Positions 1 through 11,000 of a stretch of 64,000 nt of DNA are shown here, in pieces (within the stretch, counting starts at the first letter, position 1; each line of letters opens with the position of its first letter). The stretch is from Ditylenchus dipsaci (lineage: Eukaryota > Nematoda > Chromadorea > Rhabditida > Anguinidae). A program made the position numbers and the translations under genes. A model generated the notes under the pieces. That model was not told the origin of the DNA. It did no database searches and was given only the letters and a program-made list of their open reading frames with translations. The DNA lies in the NCBI GenBank assembly GCA_004194705.1, contig SADC01000841.1, positions 310,001 through 374,000 on the forward strand, read 5' to 3'.

Positions 1-1
1 C

Positions 2-1628
2 TTGAAGACCTTCCACTTTGCTGGTGTAGCATCCATGAACATTACGCAAGGAGTGCCTCGTATCAAAGAAGTGATCAACGCCGTGAAGAATATATCTACT
101 CCTGTGATTACTGTTGCTTTATCTAACAGGTTATTATTATTTTTCATGTTTTCTTTACGGTTCTATTTTGCCATTATTTCAGTCAAGACGAAAAGTTGGG
201 TAGACGTGTCAAAGCAAGACTTGAAAAGACTACTTTGGGTTTATTTATATTGTTTTGAAAGAATATCTAAGTGTAGGTTTTAGGAGAGATTTCGGACTTT
301 GTGGAGCAAGTTTTCTTACAAGATGGTATGTTCTGTGCTAGCCGATGTACTCAGTTTATGAATTTTTCCAGACATTTTCGTGGTTGTGAAACTGAACTCT
401 AAGCGGATCAGGTTGTTGCAATTAGAGATCACTCTCAATTCTGTTATAGGTTAATTGTTTTACGTTTCGCAAATCAAATAAAACTTGGTTTCTAGAGTCG
501 ATATGTTCCGCCAAGCTTCCGGTTTCTGTCAAGCAATTCCAGATATCGACCATTGGTAACACTATTCTTGTCATCAAACCTCCGGAATCAGACAAGTGCT
601 CAACTACCATGGCAATGCACTACTTGAAGCAGTATCTTCCAAATGTGGCGATCAAAGGTTGTTACTTTATTGTTTCCTATTTATCTCTTATATTTTGAGG
701 TCTTCAAAACGTGAACAGATGCGTTATTCACGCCGTAAGATCTTTGAATTTTGTTAATTGTTCAATTGTTATTTGCTTAATATTCTTTTGTAGGATGAGA
801 AAACAGGAAAATCTTTTACCTTGTTAGTTGATGGTACTAATTTCAAAGAAGTCCTTGCCACTGGGGAGATAGATGGCTGCAAGACCAATTTCAACAACGC
901 TTCCGTGGTTTCTGAGGTTTGTTTGGTCCTTTATCAAATTATTGCTGTAAATAAAAATTTTATTTAGGTTCTCGGCATTGAGGCAGCAAGAAGCTCAGTG
1001 AGTTCAATTTTCGAGCCATATGTTTCGCTTCAGCTAACTAATTTTTTAGATTATCAATGAAATACTGTCGACAATGAAGAATCACAGCATTGATTTAGAC
1101 AGGAGACACGTCATGCTCTTGGCAGACCTAATGACTTACAGGTAGCTCTATTAAAACTGCTTCTACTTTTAGAATTACTTCATTTTTAGAGGTGAAGTAC
1201 TCGGAATCACTCGCAACGGCCTGGTCAAAATGAAAGAATCTGTTTTACTGTTGGCATCTTTTGAGAGAACTACCGACCATTGTATGTTTTCTCTAATACT
1301 GCTTAGATGTCTTATGACCTTATTTAGTGTACGAGGCTGCCTTCTTCGGACAAAAGGATAATATTGTGGGCGTCAGCGAATGTATCATATTAGGAACTCC
1401 TATGTTGATTGGTGAGTTCTATGTTGTCAGAGTAGGCCATAAATATATCGTCATTTCAGGCACTGGGATGTTTAACTGTAAGCTTTGCATTTGCGTCTGA
1501 CTTTACCTCTTCAGCACCGCCTTTAATTCAGGTTACAAAAGCAAACTGCCGCAAAGCCGAAAGAGCCGCAAGAAACAGCAGAGAAGAAAGCTATATTTGA
1601 GAATCCAGCATTGAATCTTGTGGTCTAA
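2..1628 (+). CDS. POLR3A: RNA polymerase III largest subunit, C-terminal part (5' end outside window)
   Basis: Encodes the C-terminal third of RPC1, the catalytic subunit of nuclear RNA polymerase III, which makes tRNA, 5S and U6 RNA. The first exon reads [14 protein letters not shown] followed by GVPRIKE, near-identical to animal POLR3A. Later blocks are also diagnostic: [46 protein letters not shown] and GVSECII. Exons: 2-129, 183-238, 284-325, 372-449, 496-657, 700-734, 794-916, 968-997, 1050-1141, 1190-1281, 1328-1411, 1460-1477 and a last one ending at TAA 1626-1628; introns are 45-60 nt. The last exon most likely reads ...[14 protein letters not shown], but joining it to the donor at 1478 needs a 1-nt shift, so its start (after about 1515 or 1532) is uncertain. 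The alternative frame stops near 1600. AATAAA at 1680-1685 marks the 3' end. Identity is very sure. Confidence 0.96.
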
Positions 1629-1679
1629 AATCAAATTATTGTGCCAGATGTGTTGTTTGTTGAGTTTGTCTGTTGTTGA

Positions 1680-1685
1680 AATAAA
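1680..1685 (+). terminator. POLR3A poly(A) signal
   Basis: AATAAA lies 52 nt after the POLR3A stop codon and is followed by a T-rich stretch. It is the only canonical signal near the stop. Confidence 0.75.
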
Positions 1686-1699
1686 TTTTTATTAGAGGC

Positions 1700-2062
1700 T
1701 CTTAACCGTGTATCTGATTTTTAATGAGGTTAGTGACCGGCCATAGGAAGTCGTGTCCGAACTAATAGTCGTGGCTATATTTTCCTTATTCGTTAAAAGG
1801 GTCGTATGCATGTAAATCTTTCGTTAGCAATGTGTGTTTTGCATGAGTAATGTTTACAGTATTGTTTACAGTGAATCCAAGCTAGTCCACCCTGTATTGT
1901 TCTGTGAAACGTCGAACTAATTTTTTGATATTTTGTTGTAATTTTTCGTTTATGCCTCCCTTCAAGTTTAGCTCTTATTATTTTCCTCGATCGTGGGTGT
2001 AACACGCGTGCTGACTGCATAGGAATTTTTCAATTGATTGAAGTCGGATCATTCAGGATGAA
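1700..2062. other. Intergenic gap POLR3A-PIGF
   Basis: About 360 nt without a supported gene. The minus-strand frame at 1793-2020 has no homology and biased composition. The promoter and 5' UTR of PIGF should lie here, but I see no clear core element. Confidence 0.5.
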
Positions 2063-5000
2063 ATGAGTTTGCGAAAGCATATTTCGCTTATCGTCACTGC
2101 TGTGCCGCTGTTTTACATCGCTGCTGTTTTGTTTGGAGCCCCATTTTTTAGGTATCAATCACCTTTTTTTAGAACCACTATAACAGAGTTATTCAGTCAC
2201 TTTGAAGATACATTCATATTTGCTTGGTATTTATTTAAACATTTGGCCTAATAACAGGGCTCCGAATAAAAATTTTCAAAAAAGGACATTGGGTAAAAAG
2301 AGGACATTTTGACTACAGTCAACCCCCGCATAGTGACACCTCGCTATAGGAACACCCTCGCTATAGTGACACCCTCGCTATAGTGACACCCCAAGGCCGG
2401 TCCGAGGGGTGTCACTATAGCGGGGGTTGACTGTACTTTTGAATGAAAAGGGTCATTATATCCAGTGCTTGTTGCCATTTTGAAGCAAAAAAAAAGATTT
2501 TGACTAAATTTTCAAAAATAAAAAAGATTTGTTTTTTTATTTATTTTTACTTTTTTTTTTTTCGGGGTGCCGAAAAAAGGACAAATCTTTTTAAAAAGGA
2601 CGATTCGGAGCCCTGCCTAATAACCAGTTTGTTGGCAATTTGAATCATTTTCGGGCTAAATTTAACCTGACCCCACCACTCAGGTAAACCTGACCCCCAC
2701 CAGTCAATTCAGCGTGGGGACCAAAGCAATTGTTTAAAATTTTTTTTAATTTTAAATTTTTTTTTAATTTTAAAATTTTTTTTAATTTAATAAATTTAAA
2801 ATTAATTGAAAAAAACAATTCAAAATATTTCGCCTTGGTCCCGCAAGCTGATCTACTGGTGGGGGTCAGGTTTACCTGAGTGGTGGGGGTCAGATTAAAC
2901 TGCTCCCATTTTTGTAATTTGAATCTTTGCGGGAAAAAATTGCTGTGGTTCAAATTACCTTCAAAATTATTTAGTCAAAATAAATTTGAATCATTGTAAT
3001 TGTGGTGATTCAAATCTATTTGTCTAATTTGAATCACGGCTAATTTGAATCACGTCTTTTGGTGTAATTTGAATCACAGCTGATTTGAATCATAGCTTTT
3101 AGTGATTCAAATTTATTTGTCTAATTCGATCACAGCTAATTTGAATCCTAGCCTTTAGTGATTCAAATTTATCTGTTGTTGGTCCTTCGCGTCTTGGTTA
3201 TTGTATTTCATTTTTCAGGTCCATCGCTCTGCGGTCATCAAAGAAACGAAACTCAAAGTCAACGCTTCCGATCCATAGTTGCACCCCCACCTGGCGGCCC
3301 CGCCGGCGGGGCCTCCAGGTGCAGGCGGGAAATTCAGAAACTACCGGCGTGGCGGAAAATTTTGAACGTAGGCGGCGGCGGCGAGGCGGTTTTGAGAAGG
3401 CGGCGGAGGCGGCGGCGGAGCGAAAAATGCCGGCGGAGCAATATTTTAATCAATTTTGTTGTTTTTCGATTAGTATTTTTCAACAAAATACTAATCAATG
3501 AAAATTAATTAATTAATAAACTAAAAACAAGTCAAATTTTCAATACTCCAATGGTCAAGAAGGTCTGCCAAAAGTCGAGGGTAGGAAAGGCGAAAAAAAA
3601 ACCTTCTTTTGTGATATTCACTAAAGGGGCATGCTCATATGTTTAAATTTGTTCCCGAAAATTAAAAAAAAAACTCATTCATTGAGCTTCTGTACGTATT
3701 TTTGAACTTTGTTTCTAATAAAACTATACCTAAAGTTAAATTCTGGGCTTTGTTTTGTTAGAAACCAAGCTGAAAAATCTGTACAGAAGTTCAATGATTA
3801 GGAAAAAGTTTCAAATTGGCGGGACAAATTCGATAAGTTGGAAACGGTGGTGTAACTTTTCGGGAAAAAGCGATTGGGTGGATCAGATTTCCAGTCCGAT
3901 CGGTTTAATCTCTTAGAATTTGACTCTGAACCACTCAAGACCACCTAAACCTGAAGTGGTAGTACAGGGTGGCCCAAAAAAACCTGAAATTTTTCGAAAA
4001 TAACACTGTTTTGTTTAAGACTTTTGAATTATGACCCTAGTAGCGAATACCCCCCCCCCCCCCCCAACAATTTTTCTTTTCAAAATCAGGTTTTAACCAT
4101 TTCTAAGTAATTCTTATGCGCTGAAAACGATAAAAAAAAGGTGTTTTCGGGCATTTTCTGACCTAAAAAGTTGATTTTCGGAGAAAAAAATTGCTCATAT
4201 GTTTGAATTTGCCCTCGCAAATTCAAAAAAAACTCGATCATTGAGCTTCTGTACGTATTTTTGAACTTTGTTTCTAATAAAACTATACCTAAAGTTAAAT
4301 TCTGGGCTTTGTTTTGTTAGAAACCAAGCTGAAAAATCTGTACAGAAGTTCAATGATTAGGAAAAAGTTTCAAATTGGCGGACAAATTCAAACAGCTGAG
4401 CATGTCCCTTGAAATTAGTTTCTTCTCTAGTATGTGATGGATTTGGCCCATCTTATCAAAGTTTGACACGATAATATTTAACAAATGTACTGAAAATTGA
4501 TTTTTAAAATGGCTGTAACTAATTTTACCCGTCAAATTACTGATTTACCCCGTCAAATTACTGATTTACCCCGTCAAATTTGAATTTTCGGTGAGATAAT
4601 GTAGTGATTTTTGCGGGAATCTAAATTTTATAGTCAAAAATGACTTGGATCGCTCAAAATCCCACCCCAGAGTGGCCAGAAGCCCCTGAAAATTGGTTTT
4701 GGGGTTTACTTAAGGGGGGGGGTAAACTTTTTGCGAAAATTCAATTGGGTGGATCAGAATTCCAGTCCGATGGACTGAACCAATCCACCCTGAACCATTC
4801 TCAACCATCTCAAAAAAACCTTAAACCATCTTAAAGTGCTCCAGACCAGTATCTAACTACCCTAAATCAGTGCTCAGGGTGGTTTAAGATGGTTGAGAAT
4901 GGTTCAGGGTGAAATTCTGAGCGATTCAACCGGTCGGACTGGAATTCTGATCCGCTTAATCGAATTTTTGCAATAAGTTCACTCCCCTTTAGCAACCCCA

Positions 5001-8000
5001 AAAAACAACTTTCAGGGCTTCTGGCCACTCTGGGTAGAGATGATGACGGGACGAGATCCCGCCGGGATCCCGATCCCGCCCGACCTGATTTTGGTCTAAA
5101 TCCCGATCCCGCCCGACCTGATTTCGGTCTAAAATACCGTCCCGAAATCCCGCCCGATCAGTTCCCAGAATCCCGATCCCGAAATTCGTTGAATCTCGAG
5201 CTCCAATTTTGTTTTAAAAAACACCATTTTTGCTCTAAAAAACCACCGATTTTTAACTTTTTTTGCTATTTTTCTCAGCTTTTTCATAAAAATCTGAATT
5301 TTTTATTTTAATTTCTTTGTTATTTATGCTTTTTTAAGGGAGAAGAAACTTTATATTTGCATCGCCGAAGTCACAGGTTAGACTACCATTGGGCAAAACA
5401 TTCATTTTTACTTTCTTTTCTTCTCCAACTGGTAGTATTGATCCAAGTGGGTGTATTGATCTCACTGGCTGGATCTACCAAACCGGCTGGATCGGTCTGA
5501 CTGGCAATCACGTCAATTGATCAAAATCGATTTAGGTCGATTTTGTTTATTCGATCGATACAATTAGCCCAATAAAGTTGATTGGATCGATTTCAGTGGT
5601 TAATGAAAGTGATAAAAGCTCAGCAAGTTTAGCCTCGAATTGTACACAATCTTTCAAAAACCAAGCTCTGATCGTGCTACGCCATTCAACTAAATATTGT
5701 CAAAGCATAGACAATTAAATCGATCTATACAAAACGAGTGAAGTAGTAATCGAGCTAAGCAGAATCAAACAATTGCAAGAGTCGATCCAAAAAATAACAG
5801 TGAAAATAGTTTTGCAAATTTTAGATAGTTCACAATTGATACGAAAAGCAGACGCAGCGATTTAAAATAGTCGATATACTTAGAAGTCGACGTAGAAAAC
5901 GACAGAATTACGCAAATCAATCAAATTAAAAAAAAACTACGAAAAAAAACAACGGCGAAAATATAGCGACTACGAAATAAAAACGTAAAAGAAAACGAGG
6001 GCGCCCTGGAAACTAGTAAATAAGTAAAACAGGTCAAAAAAAAAAAAGCAGCTAATTTCACAGATTAGGCAGTACTTTTCAATATACAGTCGACCCTCGA
6101 TATACCGGCCCCCTTGGGACCGCCGCAGGGGGCCGTTATATTGGAGGGCGTTATATCGAATATTTCTTGACAAAATTTTCATAGCGGGCCGTTATATCGA
6201 GGGTTGACTTATTTTAACTGTGAACTACTAAAGGGATGAACTTATTCTATACTTTGATACTTCATAACTAATATCACAACTTATCTTAGACTCATGTTTG
6301 AATCCGTGCTAACATACACTGGCCCACCCTCGCCCAAGCCGAACCTAAAAATTAAAAAAAATAGGGGGGACAAAGGAAAACATATCTTGCGATTTTTTAG
6401 GCTTAGGCAAGGGTAGGCATGCCCGCATTTGCTTGGACGAACTCAAACATACCGCATTATCTCTAATGAGACCACACTCACCAAGAATATTTTTTCCGAC
6501 TTCAATATTTTGTGTCAATTCTTTTTTGATTTAGCTGGTAAAAATTATTTTCAGAATCAAAAAATGTTCCCTGTGGCAATAGGCATACCCTTTTTAGTAC
6601 ACCTCTTTGTTACGACCTACTTCTGCTGTTTTCCGAGAGACAAAAGTAGCGTTTCCAACAATAGGAATAAAAATTGTAGATGGTTTAGGTGTTGAAAACC
6701 GAAAATAATAATAAAAAAAACTTTTGACAAACTTTTTTGCTATTAAAATCACATGTTTTTCATGTGGGCTGTTATATCTAGGGCAGTGTGGGGAAAACAG
6801 TTAATTTTAACTGGATTTTGAAAATTAGTTAAAAATAACTAATTTGAAAAATAGTTAATTTTAACTGATTTTAAATTTTAGTTAAAATTAACTGAAACCC
6901 AAATCCAGTTAAAAATAGTTAAAATTCTTTATCTTTTTGCTTCTTTTGTCTTTTTTAGTACTTTTCGGTCTTTTTAAGTGCTTTTCTCGTGCTTCTCATG
7001 GTCCAAAACTTCCAAGATGGCTAATTACAGTCATAAAAAAAGAAAAATTTTGCCTCGTGCCAGACTCGAACTCGAGCAAAAGTTTTTTTTTTTTTTGGCC
7101 GCCCTTCACCACTAGGCATAGCACGGCGTGTCAAACTGGTCAAAAACACGATTCCAGTTTTCCTCTCAGGACTAAAAAATTCAAAAATTTTTTCGATCCA
7201 TTTTTTGCCGATATTTTAGTGCTAGCAGATGAATGCATTGATCGCTGTTTCTTGTGCATCATTTTGCGTCAAGTTTGGACTTAAAAGAAAGCGGAAAGCA
7301 TGCTCTACAAAACTATAGACAACAATTCCAAATAATTAAAAATTTCCATCCATAATTAAGCCGTTTAAAAATGCGTGAAATTTGCTCAAATTTTGTGTTT
7401 TTGTTTTGGCTCTAATTCTGTCCAAAAGTCGAATTTTGGCAAAACCATCCGTAATTATTAAAGCTCCGGGTCTCGGCTATCCAATGCACTTTGAATTTTT
7501 GAAAAAAGTTGAAAACTCGCGATTTCCCAGCGCGCCGAATTTTGGTCGCAATTTTTCCTCGAAATTTAATGGACTTTTAAAACGTGTGACTAGATCAAAT
7601 TTTTAAAACATGTTCAGCTCAGTAAATACTCAAACGAAAGCGGAGAGTCTAAGGCTTTTTTTCAATACTTAACATCAACCATATTTGTTAAGAATAATGG
7701 GCCGCCACACGTTTTAAAAGTCCATTAAATTTCGAGGAAAAAATTGCGACAAAATTCGGCGCGCTGGGAATCGCGAGTTTTCAACTTTTTTTCAAAAATT
7801 CAATTCAAATTTGACGGGGTAAATCAGTAATTTGACGGTGTTAAACAATTTGAGCCTTTTTAAAATGTTGCTTTATTTTAAACATATTACAAAAAATATT
7901 TCGGCGGAGGATTTTTTTACCGCTTCCGCCTCCAGCGGAGGCGGGAAAATTTTATGAGGTCGGCGCGGGCGGTGGGGGGATTCGAAAATTTCACTGTCGT

Positions 8001-11000
8001 GCAACTATGTTTCCGATCTGTCCAACTGGGCGCTCTGGTTAGTCCATGTTTTGGGTTCCTCCTCAGTTGGCATTTATGGTTGTTGTATTTTTAGTGGTAT
8101 GGTTTGCTAGGGTGGCTGCTGATCAAATTTTCGGACTCTTGGTTGCTGCTATCAGTGTGATGAGCTATAGTTCTGGTGCAAGTGATCTTTCTTCCATGCC
8201 TTCCGATGGTTTCGATGGCGACTTGTTGGTAGGAGAGTTGCCTTTTTTAAGTTGACAGCTCGCTAATCAGAAGAACGACATGATCAATCAGGCAGGATAT
8301 CTGGCTACTTCACGTTGTCCGGCATTTCTCGACTGTGCTTTTCCCGTTAGCTTTGTAAGTCACCCATTTATTTCGCTTATGTCCGTCTAATCTTTGTAGC
8401 CCTCTGGATACAATATTCTTGAGCCTCTGGTTTAGCAGATGACGGCAGCTCCTTCTCGATCGCTGACTGGCTGGCCCATTTTCTCTCTTCTGGTGGTGCG
8501 TGCTGTGGTCAAGCCAGCTAAGGAAATCAGCAACCAGCCTGCTGTCTTCGTACCAGCCTCAGTCAATGATTGGGCTCATTTTCTGCCAAGGATGTCCGGC
8601 GCTCTCAGAAGCTGTGGTTACCAAAGAACTGGAATGTGCAGAATCTCCATCATTAGAATCTCTTGTACCAGTTTTGTCTTCTGTATTGTGGTAACAAGTT
8701 CCTCTGGTTCCTCCGGCTAGCCTAATAAAGCATGGTGCACTAATAAAGCACCAGTTAGGAAGAAACCTACTTTTCTCACTCTTGTCTCTATCTTTCTCTC
8801 AAATTAACCCGATTTTGGTCACGATATTTGTATTGGAATTATAGGCATATTGCTGCATTCCACACAATCGCACTTCTGAAATATTTTCAGGATACCAAAA
8901 GTGTTTGAAGTAATCTGAGTATTGAGGGTGGTTTAAAACAATTTAGGCAGTTAGGTGCTCGGGTTGTGGTTATAAGCGGTTTAGGGCGCACATGTGTGGT
9001 TTAGAGCCAACTTGGGGCGTTCAAGGTACTTTTTACTGGTTTGGAGTGTTTTGAAAGATTTGAGTTGGTTTCGGGCGGATTAGCATAATTTAGACCACTC
9101 AATCTGTTTAAAAGTGGTTTTGAGTTGTTTCGGATGGTTAAGAACATTCGGGGGTTTTCATGGTGGTTTTAGGTAGTTTCAAATGTTTGAGACCATCTGG
9201 TCTGTTTCGGATGGTTTTGGTGGTTTCGCATAATTTAGGACCGTTCTGAGTGTTTATGGCGGTTTCGAGTGGTTTGGATGGTTTGAGACTATTGGGGTGT
9301 TTAGGATGGTATTGAGTGGTTCGGCGTGGTTTCTGATCATTGCGATTATTTGTGGTGTTCTGAGTGGTTTGGTTTTATTTAGGGGTGTTCAGGGTAGTTA
9401 GTACTTCAAGTAGAGTGCTTCAAGTAAAGTGCTACAAGTGGTTCAGGCTCACTTGAGGTAGTTCAAGGTAGTTTTAGGTGGTTGGTGTATCCTGAGAATG
9501 ATTAATAACAAGTCGAACAGATGGTTAATAGAGTTTGACTCTATAAAAAAGTGCTTGAGGGGAATACCAGTGCTTCATCACAGGGTGGCCCAAAAAACCT
9601 AAAAAAATACGAAGGGCTCAAGGGCTTCCGCGCACAGTCTGATATACTGATTTTTTGGCGTAAGCAAGGATGTTTAAATAACGGTTGTGGGGCCGGTACC
9701 GAGTACTCTCATTGATTACTACTCATTGCGCAAAACTCATTGGCGCAACTCATTTGCGCAAATTTTTTAAAGTTACAGGTTCGAATCCAGGTGGTAGCAG
9801 AAAGTATTTTTTCTTGAATAATAACCATAAACTAGTTTTTATAAGACCAGTGAACCTCAGGTTGGATAGGAGGTCCACCTGGTATTACTTCTTGAATAGG
9901 CATATAGCTCCAGAATCCGATATTTTGGATTAAGCTGAAAGTATTATAAAATCAATGTACCCTATCCAAAATTGTGTCCTGAACACGGTTTGTTAAGACC
10001 AAAATGCTGTTTTACCAACTGGAATATCAATACGTGGGTAGTTACCCACTCAAGGTGGTCGACTTAAACTTTTGTGGATATTGTGAGTAGACAAACAAAT
10101 TTGCATGCCTAAATAAATCCAAATAAAAAAGCTTTTGGAACATGAAAAACGTAAAAAAATTTTGATCCAAGTGAACGACCACTTGGTTTGTTATACCTAG
10201 GTGGTCGTACCCTATAAATAGAAATACCCTATAAACGGTATTTTACCACTATCAAACCATTTTCAACATACCCGAATTAGTCCAGAAAACAAGTTTTTAA
10301 GGCCCGAAAAAGTAAAAAAAAGTTTTCGCTCCAGTTTTTGCTCCAAGTGGACGACCACTTGTTTGGTCGGTTAAGACTAAAAAATTAAAATTACAGCAAA
10401 ATTTACTGAAAGTGAGAATCCAAAAAAGTCATTGAATACACTGAAAGTGAATATGAGACTGAGAGGGAAATTTTTCCTATTGGGTACAACACTGAGAGTG
10501 AGAGTGAAAGGCATAGTGGGAGTGAGAGGAGAAACACTAATTGGTTACTCCCAGGACTGGGTTTCTATTTCAAATCGTGTTCAGGACACGATTCTGAATA
10601 GGGTATTATCTTCAAAGTTATTCCAGTGAAGAAAAAATAATTCTGCTACCGCCGGGATTCGAACCTGTAACTTCAAAAAATTTGCGCAAATGAGTATAAC
10701 GCTCTCATTCTGCCGTAGTCTTAGGTCTAGCTCTCGTAGCATGAGATTATGGCGGCTCGCTCCACAGGGCTAACTCACTAAGTGGTTTGCTTCCCATGTT
10801 GCTTGCCTCGAAGCTGACCTTATGACCTAAGACTGCAACCGTCCATCCTTGTTACACCGAATTCGATATAAAAAAATAGAGACACGATGAAAAATCAATA
10901 AATGAATGCGATGCGCAAAATTTCAATGACTGAACTGTTTAATTTAAACTTCAAGCTTGGTTGGTTAGAGAAGCGCGCACTCACTTACCTTAGACATAAT

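Larger units (their letters stand above)
3274..8010. mobile_element. Large hAT-like element with 8-bp target duplication (TTCCGATC)
   Basis: The left end reads CATAGTTGCACC and the right end GTGCAACTATG, a terminal inverted repeat of about 11 bp. TTCCGATC occurs at 3266-3273 and again at 8011-8018, one extra T beyond the right end. The subterminal regions are rich in GGCGG or CCGCC. The same termini and GC-rich subtermini occur at 18317-19101, and a related pair at 53041-53689. I see no transposase frame inside. The interior carries nested repeats, including the pogo-like copy at 6087. The 1-nt excess at the right end is the main weakness. Confidence 0.65.

Noticed and set aside
1793..2020. 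75-codon minus frame upstream of PIGF
   Set aside because: No homology, splice context or poly(A) signal; it lies in the short spacer where the PIGF promoter is expected.
3158..3508. Open frame rich in Arg and Gly on the plus strand
   Set aside because: It is translation of the GGCGG-repeat subterminus of a hAT-like element. Only the first exon-like block (3219-3273) looks like real coding sequence.
8439..8720. 93-codon plus frame directly after the 8433 stop
   Set aside because: Several frames are open here and none continues the preceding exon without an in-frame stop or a shift. It could be 3' UTR or decayed coding, so it was not annotated separately.
10640..10690. tRNA gene on the minus strand (GGTTCGAATCCCGG)
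   Set aside because: Only a T-arm-like stretch is present. The mirrored copy at 9770-9810 shows it is part of the element's terminal repeat.
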